Of a DNA stretch of 12,449 nt, positions 6,698 to 12,449 are shown piece after piece; the stretch's first letter is position 1, and every line of letters starts with the position of its first letter. The DNA comes from CAZFHZ01 sp964519015 (GTDB lineage Bacteria; Blakebacterota; Blakebacteria; Blakebacterales; CAYUVJ01), in the NCBI GenBank assembly GCA_964519015.1, contig CAZFHZ010000096.1:1-12449 (forward strand), given 5' to 3'. The position numbers were made by a program, and so were the translations under genes. The notes below the pieces were generated by a model that ran no database searches, was not told the DNA's origin, and saw only the letters and a program-made list of their open reading frames with translations.

Positions 6698-7514
6698 CGG
6701 AGGCGCCCCGGGCGATACCCAGCAGCCGGCTGGCGCTCCCGCCGCTCACGGCGATCTCGAGCAGTCCGCTACTGCCCGGGACCAGCACCGCCCGGCCCGA
6801 TCCTCCCCGGGTGTAGGCGGTGACGGGTCCGTAAACCTCGACCGGTCCGGTGGCGGTCTCGACCACTCCTCCGACCCGATCGGGCCCGGCCTGGTCACCG
6901 AGCGGTGGGTTGGGGATGGAAGTGACGGCGTTGCCGAAGGTATCCACATGGACCACCCGCCCGGTGCCGGGAGGATCGCCGGGATGCGGCAGCAGGGGGC
7001 CGACCGGTCCCGACTCCAACTCCCCGGCCGGCTTCAGACGGGCCTCGAGCTCCGGGCCCAGTTCGGCCGGATCGATGCCACGGGACAGGAAGGCGGCCGC
7101 CGGTGCGAAGAGGTCGCGCCCATGGAAGGTGGCGCTGAGTGGTTCGAGCCGGAAACGCGGGTCGGTCAGCGACCAGGCCCGGACGGGCTCGGAGGCGGCG
7201 GCCAGTTCATGGAGTACCCAGGCGAGCAGACCGTTGTCGGGGGCCACGAAGGACTGTCCGAGCGCCTGCACAGCGAGGGCCCGGCGGCTCCTCCCCACCC
7301 CAGGATCGACCACCGCCAGATGGACGGTCCCGCGGGGGAAGTAGAGGTAGGCGCAGCGCAGCACGAAGGCGCCATGGGGGACGTCGCCCGGTGGCACCCC
7401 ATGGGCGAGGTCGACCAGGCGCGCCTGGGGGGCGATTCCGGCGATGACCCCTTTGAGGACGCCGCTGAAGCCGTCGCCGTCCTGGAAATCGGTGAGCAGG
7501 GTGATGATCGGCAC
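6681..7514 (-). CDS. S-adenosyl-L-methionine hydroxide adenosyltransferase (DUF62 family SAM hydrolase)
   Basis: Members of this family hydrolyse S-adenosylmethionine to adenosine and methionine; soluble and cytoplasmic. The family order is clear: PIITLLTDF at the N-terminus, GVLKGVIAGIAP (18-29), DLAHGVPPGDV (35-45), AVVDPGVGRSRRAL (67-80), APDNGLLAWVL (91-101), TFHGRDLFAPAAAF (129-142) and VDTFGNAVTSI (190-200). Asp70, Arg77 and His131 fit the conserved Asp-Arg-His active-site trio. From the GTG start the protein is 277 residues, the normal size. The same frame is open upstream to an ATG at 7661, but that extension crosses a strong terminator hairpin and has no family similarity. GGAG lies 10 nt before the GTG. 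The usual TDFG near the N-terminus is TDFQ here. Confidence 0.9.
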   Translation of the reverse strand: MPIITLLTDFQDGDGFSGVLKGVIAGIAPQARLVDLAHGVPPGDVPHGAFVLRCAYLYFPRGTVHLAVVDPGVGRSRRALAVQALGQSFVAPDNGLLAWVLHELAAASEPVRAWSLTDPRFRLEPLSATFHGRDLFAPAAAFLSRGIDPAELGPELEARLKPAGELESGPVGPLLPHPGDPPGTGRVVHVDTFGNAVTSIPNPPLGDQAGPDRVGGVVETATGPVEVYGPVTAYTRGGSGRAVLVPGSSGLLEIAVSGGSASRLLGIARGASVRLVV

Positions 7515-7544
7515 GGTGCGGAGTCTCCGGGACGGAGAGGACAG

Positions 7545-7591
7545 AATTAAAAGAAGGCCGGACACCGCCAGTCTATCGGCGGTGTCCGGCC
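7545..7591 (-). terminator. Strong intrinsic terminator upstream of the SAM hydrolase gene
   Basis: A perfect 14-bp GC-rich stem (7578-7591 pairing with 7556-7569) with an 8-nt loop is followed on the minus strand by the T-rich tract TTCTTTTAATT. This is a textbook intrinsic terminator for minus-strand transcription. No minus-strand protein gene lies between it and the M15 peptidase gene 2 kb upstream, so it must end a short RNA or a leader. It stops about 30 nt before the GTG of the SAM hydrolase gene. Confidence 0.85.
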
Positions 7592-7664
7592 CGCGACAAG
7601 TCCGGTTCTGCTGTGGGGGGAGCAGTCCCGGACCTCCCCCCCGGGCGAACCCGGGTTGCATCTC
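7545..7664 (-). ncRNA. Candidate small RNA or attenuator leader with three hairpins
   Basis: If transcription starts 12 nt after the GC of the sigma-54-like site, an RNA of about 120 nt ends at the terminator. Hairpin 1 (7640-7655) has six C/G pairs closed by a UUCG tetraloop. Hairpin 2 (7600-7633) has a 6-bp stem, a 2x2 internal loop GA/AA, a 5-bp stem and the C-rich loop CCCCCCAC. Hairpin 3 is the terminator. I recognise no Rfam class in it. It may act as a free small RNA with a C-rich loop, or as a conditional leader of the downstream SAM hydrolase gene. Confidence 0.6.
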
Positions 7665-7674
7665 TAAGTATCTT
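7663..7674. repeat. Shared intergenic 12-mer, copy 1
   Basis: TCTAAGTATCTT on the plus strand lies at the predicted start of the three-hairpin RNA. An identical 12-mer occurs upstream of the M15 peptidase gene (10507-10518). It is AT-rich in a GC-rich context and is half of a palindrome that is complete only in the other copy. Confidence 0.5.
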
Positions 7675-7690
7675 GCAGATGTCGTGCCAA
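7674..7690 (-). promoter_or_regulatory. Candidate sigma-54 (-24/-12) promoter
   Basis: The minus strand reads TTGGCACGACATCTGCA, matching the consensus YTGGCACGRNNNTTGCW at all but one specified position (C for the first T of TTGC). The GG and GC dinucleotides are exactly 12 nt apart. It points into the three-hairpin leader, with +1 expected near 7664. Sigma-54 promoters need an enhancer-binding activator, but no binding site for one is recognised upstream. Confidence 0.6.
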
Positions 7691-8001
7691 CGGTGATCCC
7701 ATCCGGGAGGGACTCCCTTCACGATCCCCCCGGTAGTGTTCTGGCACCCCGCGAAGGCCCGCCGGACAACGATTCCCGGCCATCCCGGCATCGCTCAACG
7801 TCCGGAGGGCCAGGGAGGCGGGCCTGTCACCGGCCGCCCGGAGCGAGGTGCCCGGCGTGTCAGGCTGCAACGGATCGCACTCTTCCGCGCGGCGGGATGA
7901 CACACCCAACGAGCGCGACCAAGTGCCGCTTGACGGGGAAGGCGCGTAAGCCGAAGATTCGCCCCGTCCGGCCGGCGCCGGACGCAACCGAGGGAGACCA
8001 G
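7691..8001. other. Intergenic region between divergent units
   Basis: This 311-bp stretch separates the minus-strand leader from the plus-strand PAP2 gene. No convincing gene is seen. It holds a short inverted repeat GGGAG/CTCCC (7705-7717) 16 bp upstream of the sigma-54-like site, a weak promoter candidate at 7930-7959, and an inverted repeat GTCCGGC/GCCGGAC with a 4-nt centre (7966-7983) just before the PAP2 ribosome-binding site. Confidence 0.6.
7930..7959 (+). promoter_or_regulatory. Weak candidate promoter for the PAP2 gene
   Basis: TTGACG at 7930-7935 is followed after 18 nt by AAGATT at 7954-7959. The -35 matches 5 of 6 and the -10 only 3 of 6. It is placed about 40 bp upstream of the chosen start codon and is the best of several poor candidates. 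Confidence 0.25.
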
Positions 8002-8964
8002 GTGCCGCCCTTCATGATCGAGCCGACCCGTCCACCGGCCACCCCGGCACGCCCCCCCTTGCGCTGGGAGGCGCAGGACCTGGCCTACCTGGCCTACATC
8101 GCCGTTATCCTGCTACTGCTGCTGGTCGTGGGCACCACCTCGGGGCGGGTGGCACACCCCTGGCGGCTGATCGGGGTCCATATCGGCCTGGCGGTGCTCG
8201 GTGTAGGTGCCCGGGCCCTGGGCCGCCAGCCGTCGGCCTGGGCCCAGTTCCTGCGCTGGTGGTACCCCCTAATCCTCGTCTACGCCTTCTTCCAGGCGAT
8301 CGGGGCGATGATCCACATCATCCACCCCGCCTTTCTCGATCCGCTCCTGGTGGCCGCCGACCGCCTGGTCTTCGGCCGCGACATGACCACATGGCTCCAG
8401 TCGTTCGCCCGTCCCTGGTTGACCGAGCTGATGTACTTCTTCTACACCAGTTACTACTTCTACGCCCCGCTCATCGGTATCCCGCTCTGGCTGCACTGGC
8501 GGGGGAACCGCTCGCCGGAGGCCGGCGATCGCTTCAAGGAGTACTTGCTGGCCGTCAGCCTGACCTTCTGGGTCTGCTACCTTCATTTCCTGCTCACTCC
8601 GGCCGGGGGACCGGTCTTCAACGCCGACTATCCGGGCGGGGTACTCCATCTGTCGGGGGGACCCATCACCGCTTTCGAACAGTGGCTCTTCGCCACCGGC
8701 GGGATGGTCGGCGGCGCCTTCCCCTCCAGCCACGTGGCCATGGCCCTGGTCTCGGCCACCTACGCGGTCCGCTTCCGGATCGCCCCCTGGTTCTTCGTGC
8801 CGCTCAGCATCGGGCTGGGCATCAGCACCATATACCACGGCTACCACTACGGAGTGGACGTACTCTGGGGGGCGGGGGTGGCGGCCATCATGACCTGGTG
8901 GGTGCCGCGTTTGTACACCTGGTACGGGCGGCGACCGGGAGTCCCTTCCGTGGGACTCCGGTGA
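8002..8964 (+). CDS. PAP2 superfamily integral membrane phosphatase/transferase (AUR1/inositol-phosphorylceramide-synthase-like type)
   Basis: A 320-residue membrane protein with about six hydrophobic helices (for example 29-44, 58-72, 88-105, 142-165, 181-198, 264-280, 284-304). PAP2 motifs are AFPSSHVAMALV (239-250; PSSH at 241-244) and STIYHGYHYGVDVLWG (275-290), giving His244, His282 and Asp286 as likely catalytic residues. LLTPAGGP (197-204) corresponds to a conserved membrane-proximal segment of the AUR1-like subfamily. Such enzymes move or remove phosphate esters of lipids, but the substrate cannot be read here. GTG is chosen because AGGGAG lies 5 nt upstream; ATG at 8014, four codons later, is the alternative. 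The next gene starts 31 bp downstream, so the two are probably one transcript. Confidence 0.85.
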   Translation: MPPFMIEPTRPPATPARPPLRWEAQDLAYLAYIAVILLLLLVVGTTSGRVAHPWRLIGVHIGLAVLGVGARALGRQPSAWAQFLRWWYPLILVYAFFQAIGAMIHIIHPAFLDPLLVAADRLVFGRDMTTWLQSFARPWLTELMYFFYTSYYFYAPLIGIPLWLHWRGNRSPEAGDRFKEYLLAVSLTFWVCYLHFLLTPAGGPVFNADYPGGVLHLSGGPITAFEQWLFATGGMVGGAFPSSHVAMALVSATYAVRFRIAPWFFVPLSIGLGISTIYHGYHYGVDVLWGAGVAAIMTWWVPRLYTWYGRRPGVPSVGLR

Positions 8965-8995
8965 CCCGGTTCATTCAATCGAGGTGGAGACGTCC

Positions 8996-9538
8996 ATGCG
9001 GACAATCCGTTTCCTGCCGTTGCTCCTGATCCTGGTCGCTCCGCTCGTCATGGCCTGGAAACCGGGTCCTGGAGCGGAACGAGCGGCCGCCGTTTCGACC
9101 ATCTTCCTGGTCCGGCATGCCGAGAAGGTCGCGGGCGGCGGCGATCCCGCCCTCACTCCGGCCGGCCAGGTGCGGACGGCCGCCTTGGCCGACCTGCTCG
9201 AAGACGCCGGGATCACAGCGGTGCATACGACCGACTATCGACGCACCCGGGACACGGTGGCCCCCCTGGCCGATCGTCTGGGAGTGCCCATCACCCTCTA
9301 TGACCCCCGGGACCTGGCGAGGGAGGCCGGGGCCTTGATGCAGGTCCCGGGACGCTACCTGGTCAGCGGCCACAGCGACACCACGCCCGTGCTCGTGCGC
9401 CTGCTGGGGGGTGAGCCGGGGCCACCCATCGAAGAGGCGGGTGAGTACGACCGGCTCTATATCCTGACCCTGCAGCCGGACGGTCGGGTGGAGACGCTGC
9501 TGCTTCGCTACGGCCGGCGGACCCCTCCTCAGCGGTAG
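8996..9538 (+). CDS. Exported SixA-like histidine phosphatase
   Basis: Branch-1 histidine phosphatase superfamily; removes phosphate from an unknown substrate through a phosphohistidine. The catalytic motif is FLVRHAEK (37-44, His41). Further features are LTPAGQVRTAALADLL (53-68), YRRTRDT (81-87) and VSGHSDTTP (123-131), the last with the second active-site His126. At 180 residues it is compact like SixA. The N-terminus (MRTIRFLPLLLILVAPLVMA) is a basic-hydrophobic signal peptide, which SixA of E. coli lacks, so it should act outside the cytoplasm. ATG 8996 is chosen over GTG 8984 because GGTGGAG lies about 7 nt upstream of the ATG. Its last 10 bp overlap the convergent M15 gene. Confidence 0.87.
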   Translation: MRTIRFLPLLLILVAPLVMAWKPGPGAERAAAVSTIFLVRHAEKVAGGGDPALTPAGQVRTAALADLLEDAGITAVHTTDYRRTRDTVAPLADRLGVPITLYDPRDLAREAGALMQVPGRYLVSGHSDTTPVLVRLLGGEPGPPIEEAGEYDRLYILTLQPDGRVETLLLRYGRRTPPQR

Positions 9539-10467
9539 ACCGGTTCGGCCTGCTCAGCCAGCAGTCGGTTGTAGATGAGGATCTCGGGATGGTACTCGAA
9601 GTGGATGGTGTCGAAATGGCTCCACTTCCCCCCCCAGACGAAGCCGTGCCGTTCGAAGGCCTCGATCACCGCCTGCGGCGGGCGCCAGCGTTTCGCGATC
9701 GGGATCCGGTGCCATTGCGGATTGAACACCCGGCTCCACTTCCAGTAGACCTGCCGGCGTCCGTAGGACTCCGGGATCAGGTCGATGGCCAGACCCCAGG
9801 CGTGGTAGCTGCGGCTGGCCGAGCCCACGATCTCCTTGTCCATGAAGGAATAGGCCACCTTCAGCCCGGTGATCCAACCGGCCGCCGCCTCGTCGGTCTG
9901 CGCCGCCGTGCGGATATCCCGTTCGACCTCCTGCAGGGCTTCCCAGCAGAAGTCGTTCACGAAGAGTGCGCGTCCGAGGAAGGAGAGCGACCGGCAGTGC
10001 TCCCGGATCTGCGGATCGGTCCGCCCGAAGAGACGGTCGAGCAAGTCGGTGCAGTGCACCGGATTGCCGGTCAGCGGCGGCGGTTCGGTCAACGGCTCCA
10101 GGGAGTACTCGTAGAAGACGGGGTCGAACCGGTGGGCGTAACGGAGCCGGTTCTCGCCCAGCAGCCGGCCGTCCTGGAAGTAGATAGGCTGCCCACCGAC
10201 CACGAAGACCGCGTCGTCACCGGTAAAGCGCACCGTGTCGATGAGCGCTCCGTACGCCTCCCGCAGCGCCCGGACCCGTGGATCGTTCTCCAGGTCCCCG
10301 CCGCCGGACGGGTACCCGTCGTCCGGTGCCGTCCGGGCGGCCCGCCCGGCCGACCAGGTCCGCAGCGGGGGGATCGCGGCTCCGATCAGACCGAGCAGGA
10401 CGACCAGACCCAGGACGGACCACCCTCCGCGGAGGTCGGCCATACGATGTCGGGTCTCAAGTTCCAT
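9529..10467 (-). CDS. Membrane-anchored M15-family peptidase (D-Ala-D-Ala carboxypeptidase/endopeptidase-like)
   Basis: A 312-residue protein with one N-terminal hydrophobic segment (about 17-33), then roughly 160 residues of unassigned sequence, then a zinc peptidase domain. The M15 signature SRSYHAWGLAIDL (219-231) supplies His222 and Asp229. The family C-terminal motif GFVWGGKWSHFDTIHFEYHP (275-294) supplies His289. Relatives cleave peptidoglycan cross-peptides; the fold and motif make envelope action likely. Start options are GTG 10470, ATG 10467 and ATG 10443, none with a good ribosome-binding site; ATG 10467 is used. The gap to the upstream M20 gene (about 120 bp) contains a conserved 15-bp palindrome, so it probably has its own promoter. 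Confidence 0.85.
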   Translation of the reverse strand: MELETRHRMADLRGGWSVLGLVVLLGLIGAAIPPLRTWSAGRAARTAPDDGYPSGGGDLENDPRVRALREAYGALIDTVRFTGDDAVFVVGGQPIYFQDGRLLGENRLRYAHRFDPVFYEYSLEPLTEPPPLTGNPVHCTDLLDRLFGRTDPQIREHCRSLSFLGRALFVNDFCWEALQEVERDIRTAAQTDEAAAGWITGLKVAYSFMDKEIVGSASRSYHAWGLAIDLIPESYGRRQVYWKWSRVFNPQWHRIPIAKRWRPPQAVIEAFERHGFVWGGKWSHFDTIHFEYHPEILIYNRLLAEQAEPVYR

Positions 10468-10506
10468 CACGCGGCGATCCCGACCGGGGAGCGGTCCCCG
10501 GTCTCA

Positions 10507-10521
10507 TCTAAGTATCTTAGA
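10507..10521. promoter_or_regulatory. 15-bp palindrome upstream of the M15 gene (shared 12-mer, copy 2)
   Basis: TCTAAG-TAT-CTTAGA is a perfect inverted repeat with 6-bp arms, about 40 bp upstream of the M15 start. Its first 12 bases equal those at 7663-7674. It may be an operator, or the minus-strand TAAGAT within it may serve as a -10 element (4 of 6 matches), though I see no good -35. Confidence 0.45.
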
Positions 10522-10591
10522 GTAACCGTCCCTCCCTGATACTCCGGCCGGAGCCCGAATGTTCCACGCCCGGTGCCGGAATGGGTTCCCC

Positions 10592-11824
10592 TCATGTCCC
10601 CACCCCGAGCCAGGCCAGGAGGGTGCGCCGGTAGATCTCGGCCACCGCGGCCAGGGCAGAGAGGTCGACGTATTCGTCGGCCGCGTGCGCTCCCCGGCCG
10701 GTCGGCCCCAGGATGACCGTCGGGATGCCCAGGGCGCGGAACCAGCGGGCATCGGTCGCCCCGCCCCAGTCGGTGAAGGTCTCCGGTTCGCGACCCAGCA
10801 CCGCGGCGGCGCTCCGCCGCACGGCCGCCACCGCGGGATCGTCGGCCGGGGTCAAGCTCGGCTCGGTCACCACCCCCAGCCCCTCCCCTTCCGCTTCGAT
10901 CTCATATCGGACCGGCAGGCTCCGGCCGTCCTCGGTCCGCTCGGCGAGCGCATCGAGCGCCGCCCGGATCTCGGTCTCGACACTCCCCAGGTCCTCCCCG
11001 GGCACGGTGCGACGGTCCACTGTGACCGTGCAGGCGGCCGGGACCTGGTTGGGGGAGGTGCCCCCCTCGACCAGGTTGAGGCTGATCACCGGGTACCCGA
11101 CGTCCGGGTGACGGCGGTCGAGGTGGCGCTCCAGTTCGAGGATGCCGCGGGCGGCCACCGCGATCGCGTTCACGCCATCCGGGCGGGCCCGTGCGGTGTG
11201 GGCCGAGCGGCCCAGGAAGCGGATGCGCAAGCGGATGATCCCCCGTTCGGCGGTCCGTACCTGGAGCCAGGAGAGCTCTCCGGAGAGCAGGGCCGCCGGC
11301 CGGGGGAGCCGCCCCGCTCCGATGGCCTCGGCCACAATCCGCGAGCCCATCCGCCCCCCGCTCTCCTCATCGCACACCAGGTGGAGCTGGATCCCTCCGG
11401 GCAGTCCGGCGGCCTGCCCGGCCAGGCTCGCCCCCGCCCACATCAGGGCGGCACAGGGACCCTTCATGTCGAGCGCCCCCCGCCCATAGAGCCGGCCCCC
11501 CTCGACCACCCCCTCAAAGGGGGGGTGGCGCCACGGCTCCCCGGCCGGGACTCCTACCGTGTCGAGATGCCCGTTGAGGGCCACCACCGGCCTCCCGACC
11601 GGACCGATGGAAGCGACCAGGTTGGGACGCTGTGGATCCTCGGCCAGACGCTCGACCTCGAAGCCGGCCCGGCACAGCCACTCCTCGGCGAAGGCGATGA
11701 CATCGGCTTCGCTCCCCGTCACGCTGGGGATGCGCACCAGGTCGCGGGCGAGCGAGGCCAGTCCCGCGGGGACGGGATACTCGGGAGGCGGGGTGTCGAC
11801 GGCGCTCATGGGTTCGGCGATCAT
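10592..11824 (-). CDS. M20-family metallohydrolase (ArgE/DapE/carboxypeptidase type)
   Basis: Two-metal amide hydrolase, 410 residues, cytoplasmic by sequence. Visible motifs: VALNGHLDTVGVPAG (81-95; His86, Asp88), GRGALDMKGPCAALM (114-128; Asp119 as bridging ligand), LHLVCDEESGGRMGS (147-161; Glu153 general base, Glu154 ligand), SGELSW (181-186; Glu183 ligand) and GRGAHAADEYVDL (377-389; His380 ligand). The lid or dimerisation domain lies at about 195-310. The acyl-amino acid or peptide substrate cannot be decided: ArgE, DapE and CPG2-like enzymes share these motifs, and no arg or lys genes are adjacent. The first ATG has GGGAG spaced 7 nt upstream. It follows the tRNA gene on the same strand by 84 bp with no clear terminator between. 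Confidence 0.9.
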   Translation of the reverse strand: MIAEPMSAVDTPPPEYPVPAGLASLARDLVRIPSVTGSEADVIAFAEEWLCRAGFEVERLAEDPQRPNLVASIGPVGRPVVALNGHLDTVGVPAGEPWRHPPFEGVVEGGRLYGRGALDMKGPCAALMWAGASLAGQAAGLPGGIQLHLVCDEESGGRMGSRIVAEAIGAGRLPRPAALLSGELSWLQVRTAERGIIRLRIRFLGRSAHTARARPDGVNAIAVAARGILELERHLDRRHPDVGYPVISLNLVEGGTSPNQVPAACTVTVDRRTVPGEDLGSVETEIRAALDALAERTEDGRSLPVRYEIEAEGEGLGVVTEPSLTPADDPAVAAVRRSAAAVLGREPETFTDWGGATDARWFRALGIPTVILGPTGRGAHAADEYVDLSALAAVAEIYRRTLLAWLGVGT

Positions 11825-11908
11825 GCTCGGGCTCCCGGCGGCCGGTGGCGGTCCGGCCCGTGATGCACGAAGCCCCGGCCGGGAGATCCCGGGCGGGGCG
11901 GCTGGAGA

Positions 11909-11985
11909 TGGTGGGCGACGAGGGACTTGAACCCCCGACCTCGGCGATGTGAGCGCCGCGCTCTAACCAGCTGAGCTAGTCGCCC
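11909..11985 (-). tRNA. tRNA-Val, anticodon CAC
   Basis: A complete 77-nt cloverleaf: 7-bp acceptor stem GGGCGAC/GTCGCCC, D stem GCTC/GAGC with loop AGCTGGTTA, anticodon stem CGGCG/CGCCG with loop CTCACAT (anticodon CAC, reading GTG), 5-nt variable loop, T stem GGGGG/CCCTC with one G-T pair and loop TTCAAGT. The discriminator A and the CCA end are encoded. Its 5' end lies 23 bp after the stop of the upstream membrane-protein gene. Confidence 0.96.
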
Positions 11986-12008
11986 CGGGGCGTTTTCCAA
12001 CAGGCATT

Positions 12009-12449
12009 TCAAGGTACGGGCGTCCGGTGGATAGTCAACGGGTTTCGGGCCTCAGGAAAGGGTCCGTCGGGCAACCGCACCGGAAGAGGGAAGAGGGGCC
12101 GGAGGAGCCCGGGCCGAAGGGTCGGGGAGGAGCGGGCCACCTGGAGCCGGAGCGGGATTGCCGTCTGGGGGGTCTCCTTGATCCGCAGCGGTCCATTCAC
12201 CAAAACCACTCCCAGCCCGATCCCGATGCCGTCCCAGAAGAGGTCTTTCCCGGAAGGATCCCCCCGGCCGCTCAGGCCGTCCCAGACCTCCTTGCCGATG
12301 CTGGCCACCACCCCGGCCCCCACTCCGAAGGCGCGGGCCCGCTCATGGTCCCAGTCGAGGGCGGTGGCCGCGAAGGTATAGCCCACCGAGGTGACGAAGA
12401 AACCGCCCAGGAAGTGGAGCAGTTTGTCGGGGCCGAACCAGTCGTCCTG
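12009..12449 (-). CDS. YfiM/DUF2279-like integral membrane protein, 5' part outside the window
   Basis: The last 146 residues are present; the frame is open to the right edge. The visible part begins DDWFGPDKLLHFLGGFFVTS, a hydrophobic helix with the DKxxHF signature, then after a second hydrophobic segment (40-51) SIGKEVWDGLSGRG (50-63) and GKDLFWDGIGIGLGVVLV (67-84). This order of DKxxHF, GKEvyD and a KDLxxDxxG helix is what I recall for the YfiM/DUF2279 lipoprotein/membrane family, whose biochemical role is unknown. A proline-rich tail of about 60 residues follows that the family would not normally have. The family call is from motif memory only. The tRNA-Val gene is immediately downstream on the same strand. 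Confidence 0.65.
   Translation of the reverse strand, partial: QDDWFGPDKLLHFLGGFFVTSVGYTFAATALDWDHERARAFGVGAGVVASIGKEVWDGLSGRGDPSGKDLFWDGIGIGLGVVLVNGPLRIKETPQTAIPLRLQVARSSPTLRPGLLRPLFPLPVRLPDGPFPEARNPLTIHRTPVP

Noticed and set aside
7515..7661. In-frame N-terminal extension of the SAM hydrolase from ATG 7661
   Set aside because: It would translate through three RNA hairpins including the terminator, has no family similarity, and the GTG at 7514 gives the standard family N-terminus and length.
7734..7760. Second TGGCAC-containing sigma-54-like site on the plus strand
   Set aside because: CTGGCAC is present but no GC follows at the required 12-nt spacing.
7444..8001. In-frame upstream extension of the PAP2 gene
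   Set aside because: The extension runs antisense through the start of the SAM hydrolase gene and its leader, is arginine/proline-rich, and the GTG at 8002 has a well-placed ribosome-binding site.
10542..10553. 12-bp palindrome CTCCGGCCGGAG after the M20 gene as a terminator
   Set aside because: It has no loop and no following T-run in either direction, and GC palindromes of this size are common in such DNA.
11506..11528. 8-bp inverted repeat CCACCCCC/GGGGGTGG
   Set aside because: It lies inside the M20 coding sequence where proline, glycine and valine codons account for it.
11821..12012. Small minus-strand open frame reading RLAQLVRARRSHRRG and on
   Set aside because: This is translation of the tRNA-Val gene, a well-known spurious annotation.

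Overview
This window comes from a GC-rich bacterial chromosome (about two thirds G+C by eye). Codon third positions are strongly GC-biased and GTG/TTG starts are frequent. The sequence does not fix the phylum. An eleven-subunit style nuo cluster without nuoEFG, a YfiM/DUF2279-like membrane protein and a sigma-54-type promoter would all suit an uncultured lineage of the FCB group (for example Eisenbacteria- or Krumholzibacteria-like) or a neighbouring phylum. That placement is inference.

Region 1 (1-6467, minus strand) is the front half of a complex I operon: nuoA-nuoB-nuoC-nuoD-nuoH-nuoI-nuoJ-nuoK-nuoL. Genes are separated by 2-6 nt or overlap by 1-4 nt, and nuoL runs off the window. nuoE, nuoF and nuoG are missing between nuoD and nuoH. 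NuoA, NuoB and NuoI carry extra terminal tails; the NuoI tail is Ala/Pro/Lys-rich and contains a 16-residue duplication. A plausible promoter flanked by two palindromes lies upstream of nuoA (6516-6581).

Region 2 (6649-8001) holds a minus-strand gene for a SAM hydroxide adenosyltransferase (DUF62 family). Its long leader is the most unusual part of the window. A 16/17 match to the sigma-54 -24/-12 consensus sits at 7674-7690. About 120 nt of predicted transcript follows, forming three consecutive hairpins, the last being a perfect 14-bp stem followed by a U-rich tract. This looks either like a sigma-54-dependent small RNA or like a transcription-attenuated leader for the SAM-consuming enzyme.

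Region 3 (8002-9538, plus strand) holds a PAP2-type membrane phosphatase/transferase and an exported SixA-like histidine phosphatase, probably co-transcribed. Region 4 (9529-12449, minus strand) holds a membrane-anchored M15 peptidase convergent with and overlapping the phosphatase by 10 bp, an M20 (ArgE/DapE-type) metallohydrolase, a tRNA-Val(CAC) with encoded CCA, and the 3' part of a YfiM/DUF2279-like membrane protein.

Functionally, the left half is respiratory energy conservation: quinone reduction coupled to ion pumping. The right half is mostly envelope, phosphate-ester and peptide-bond hydrolases with no obvious single pathway.
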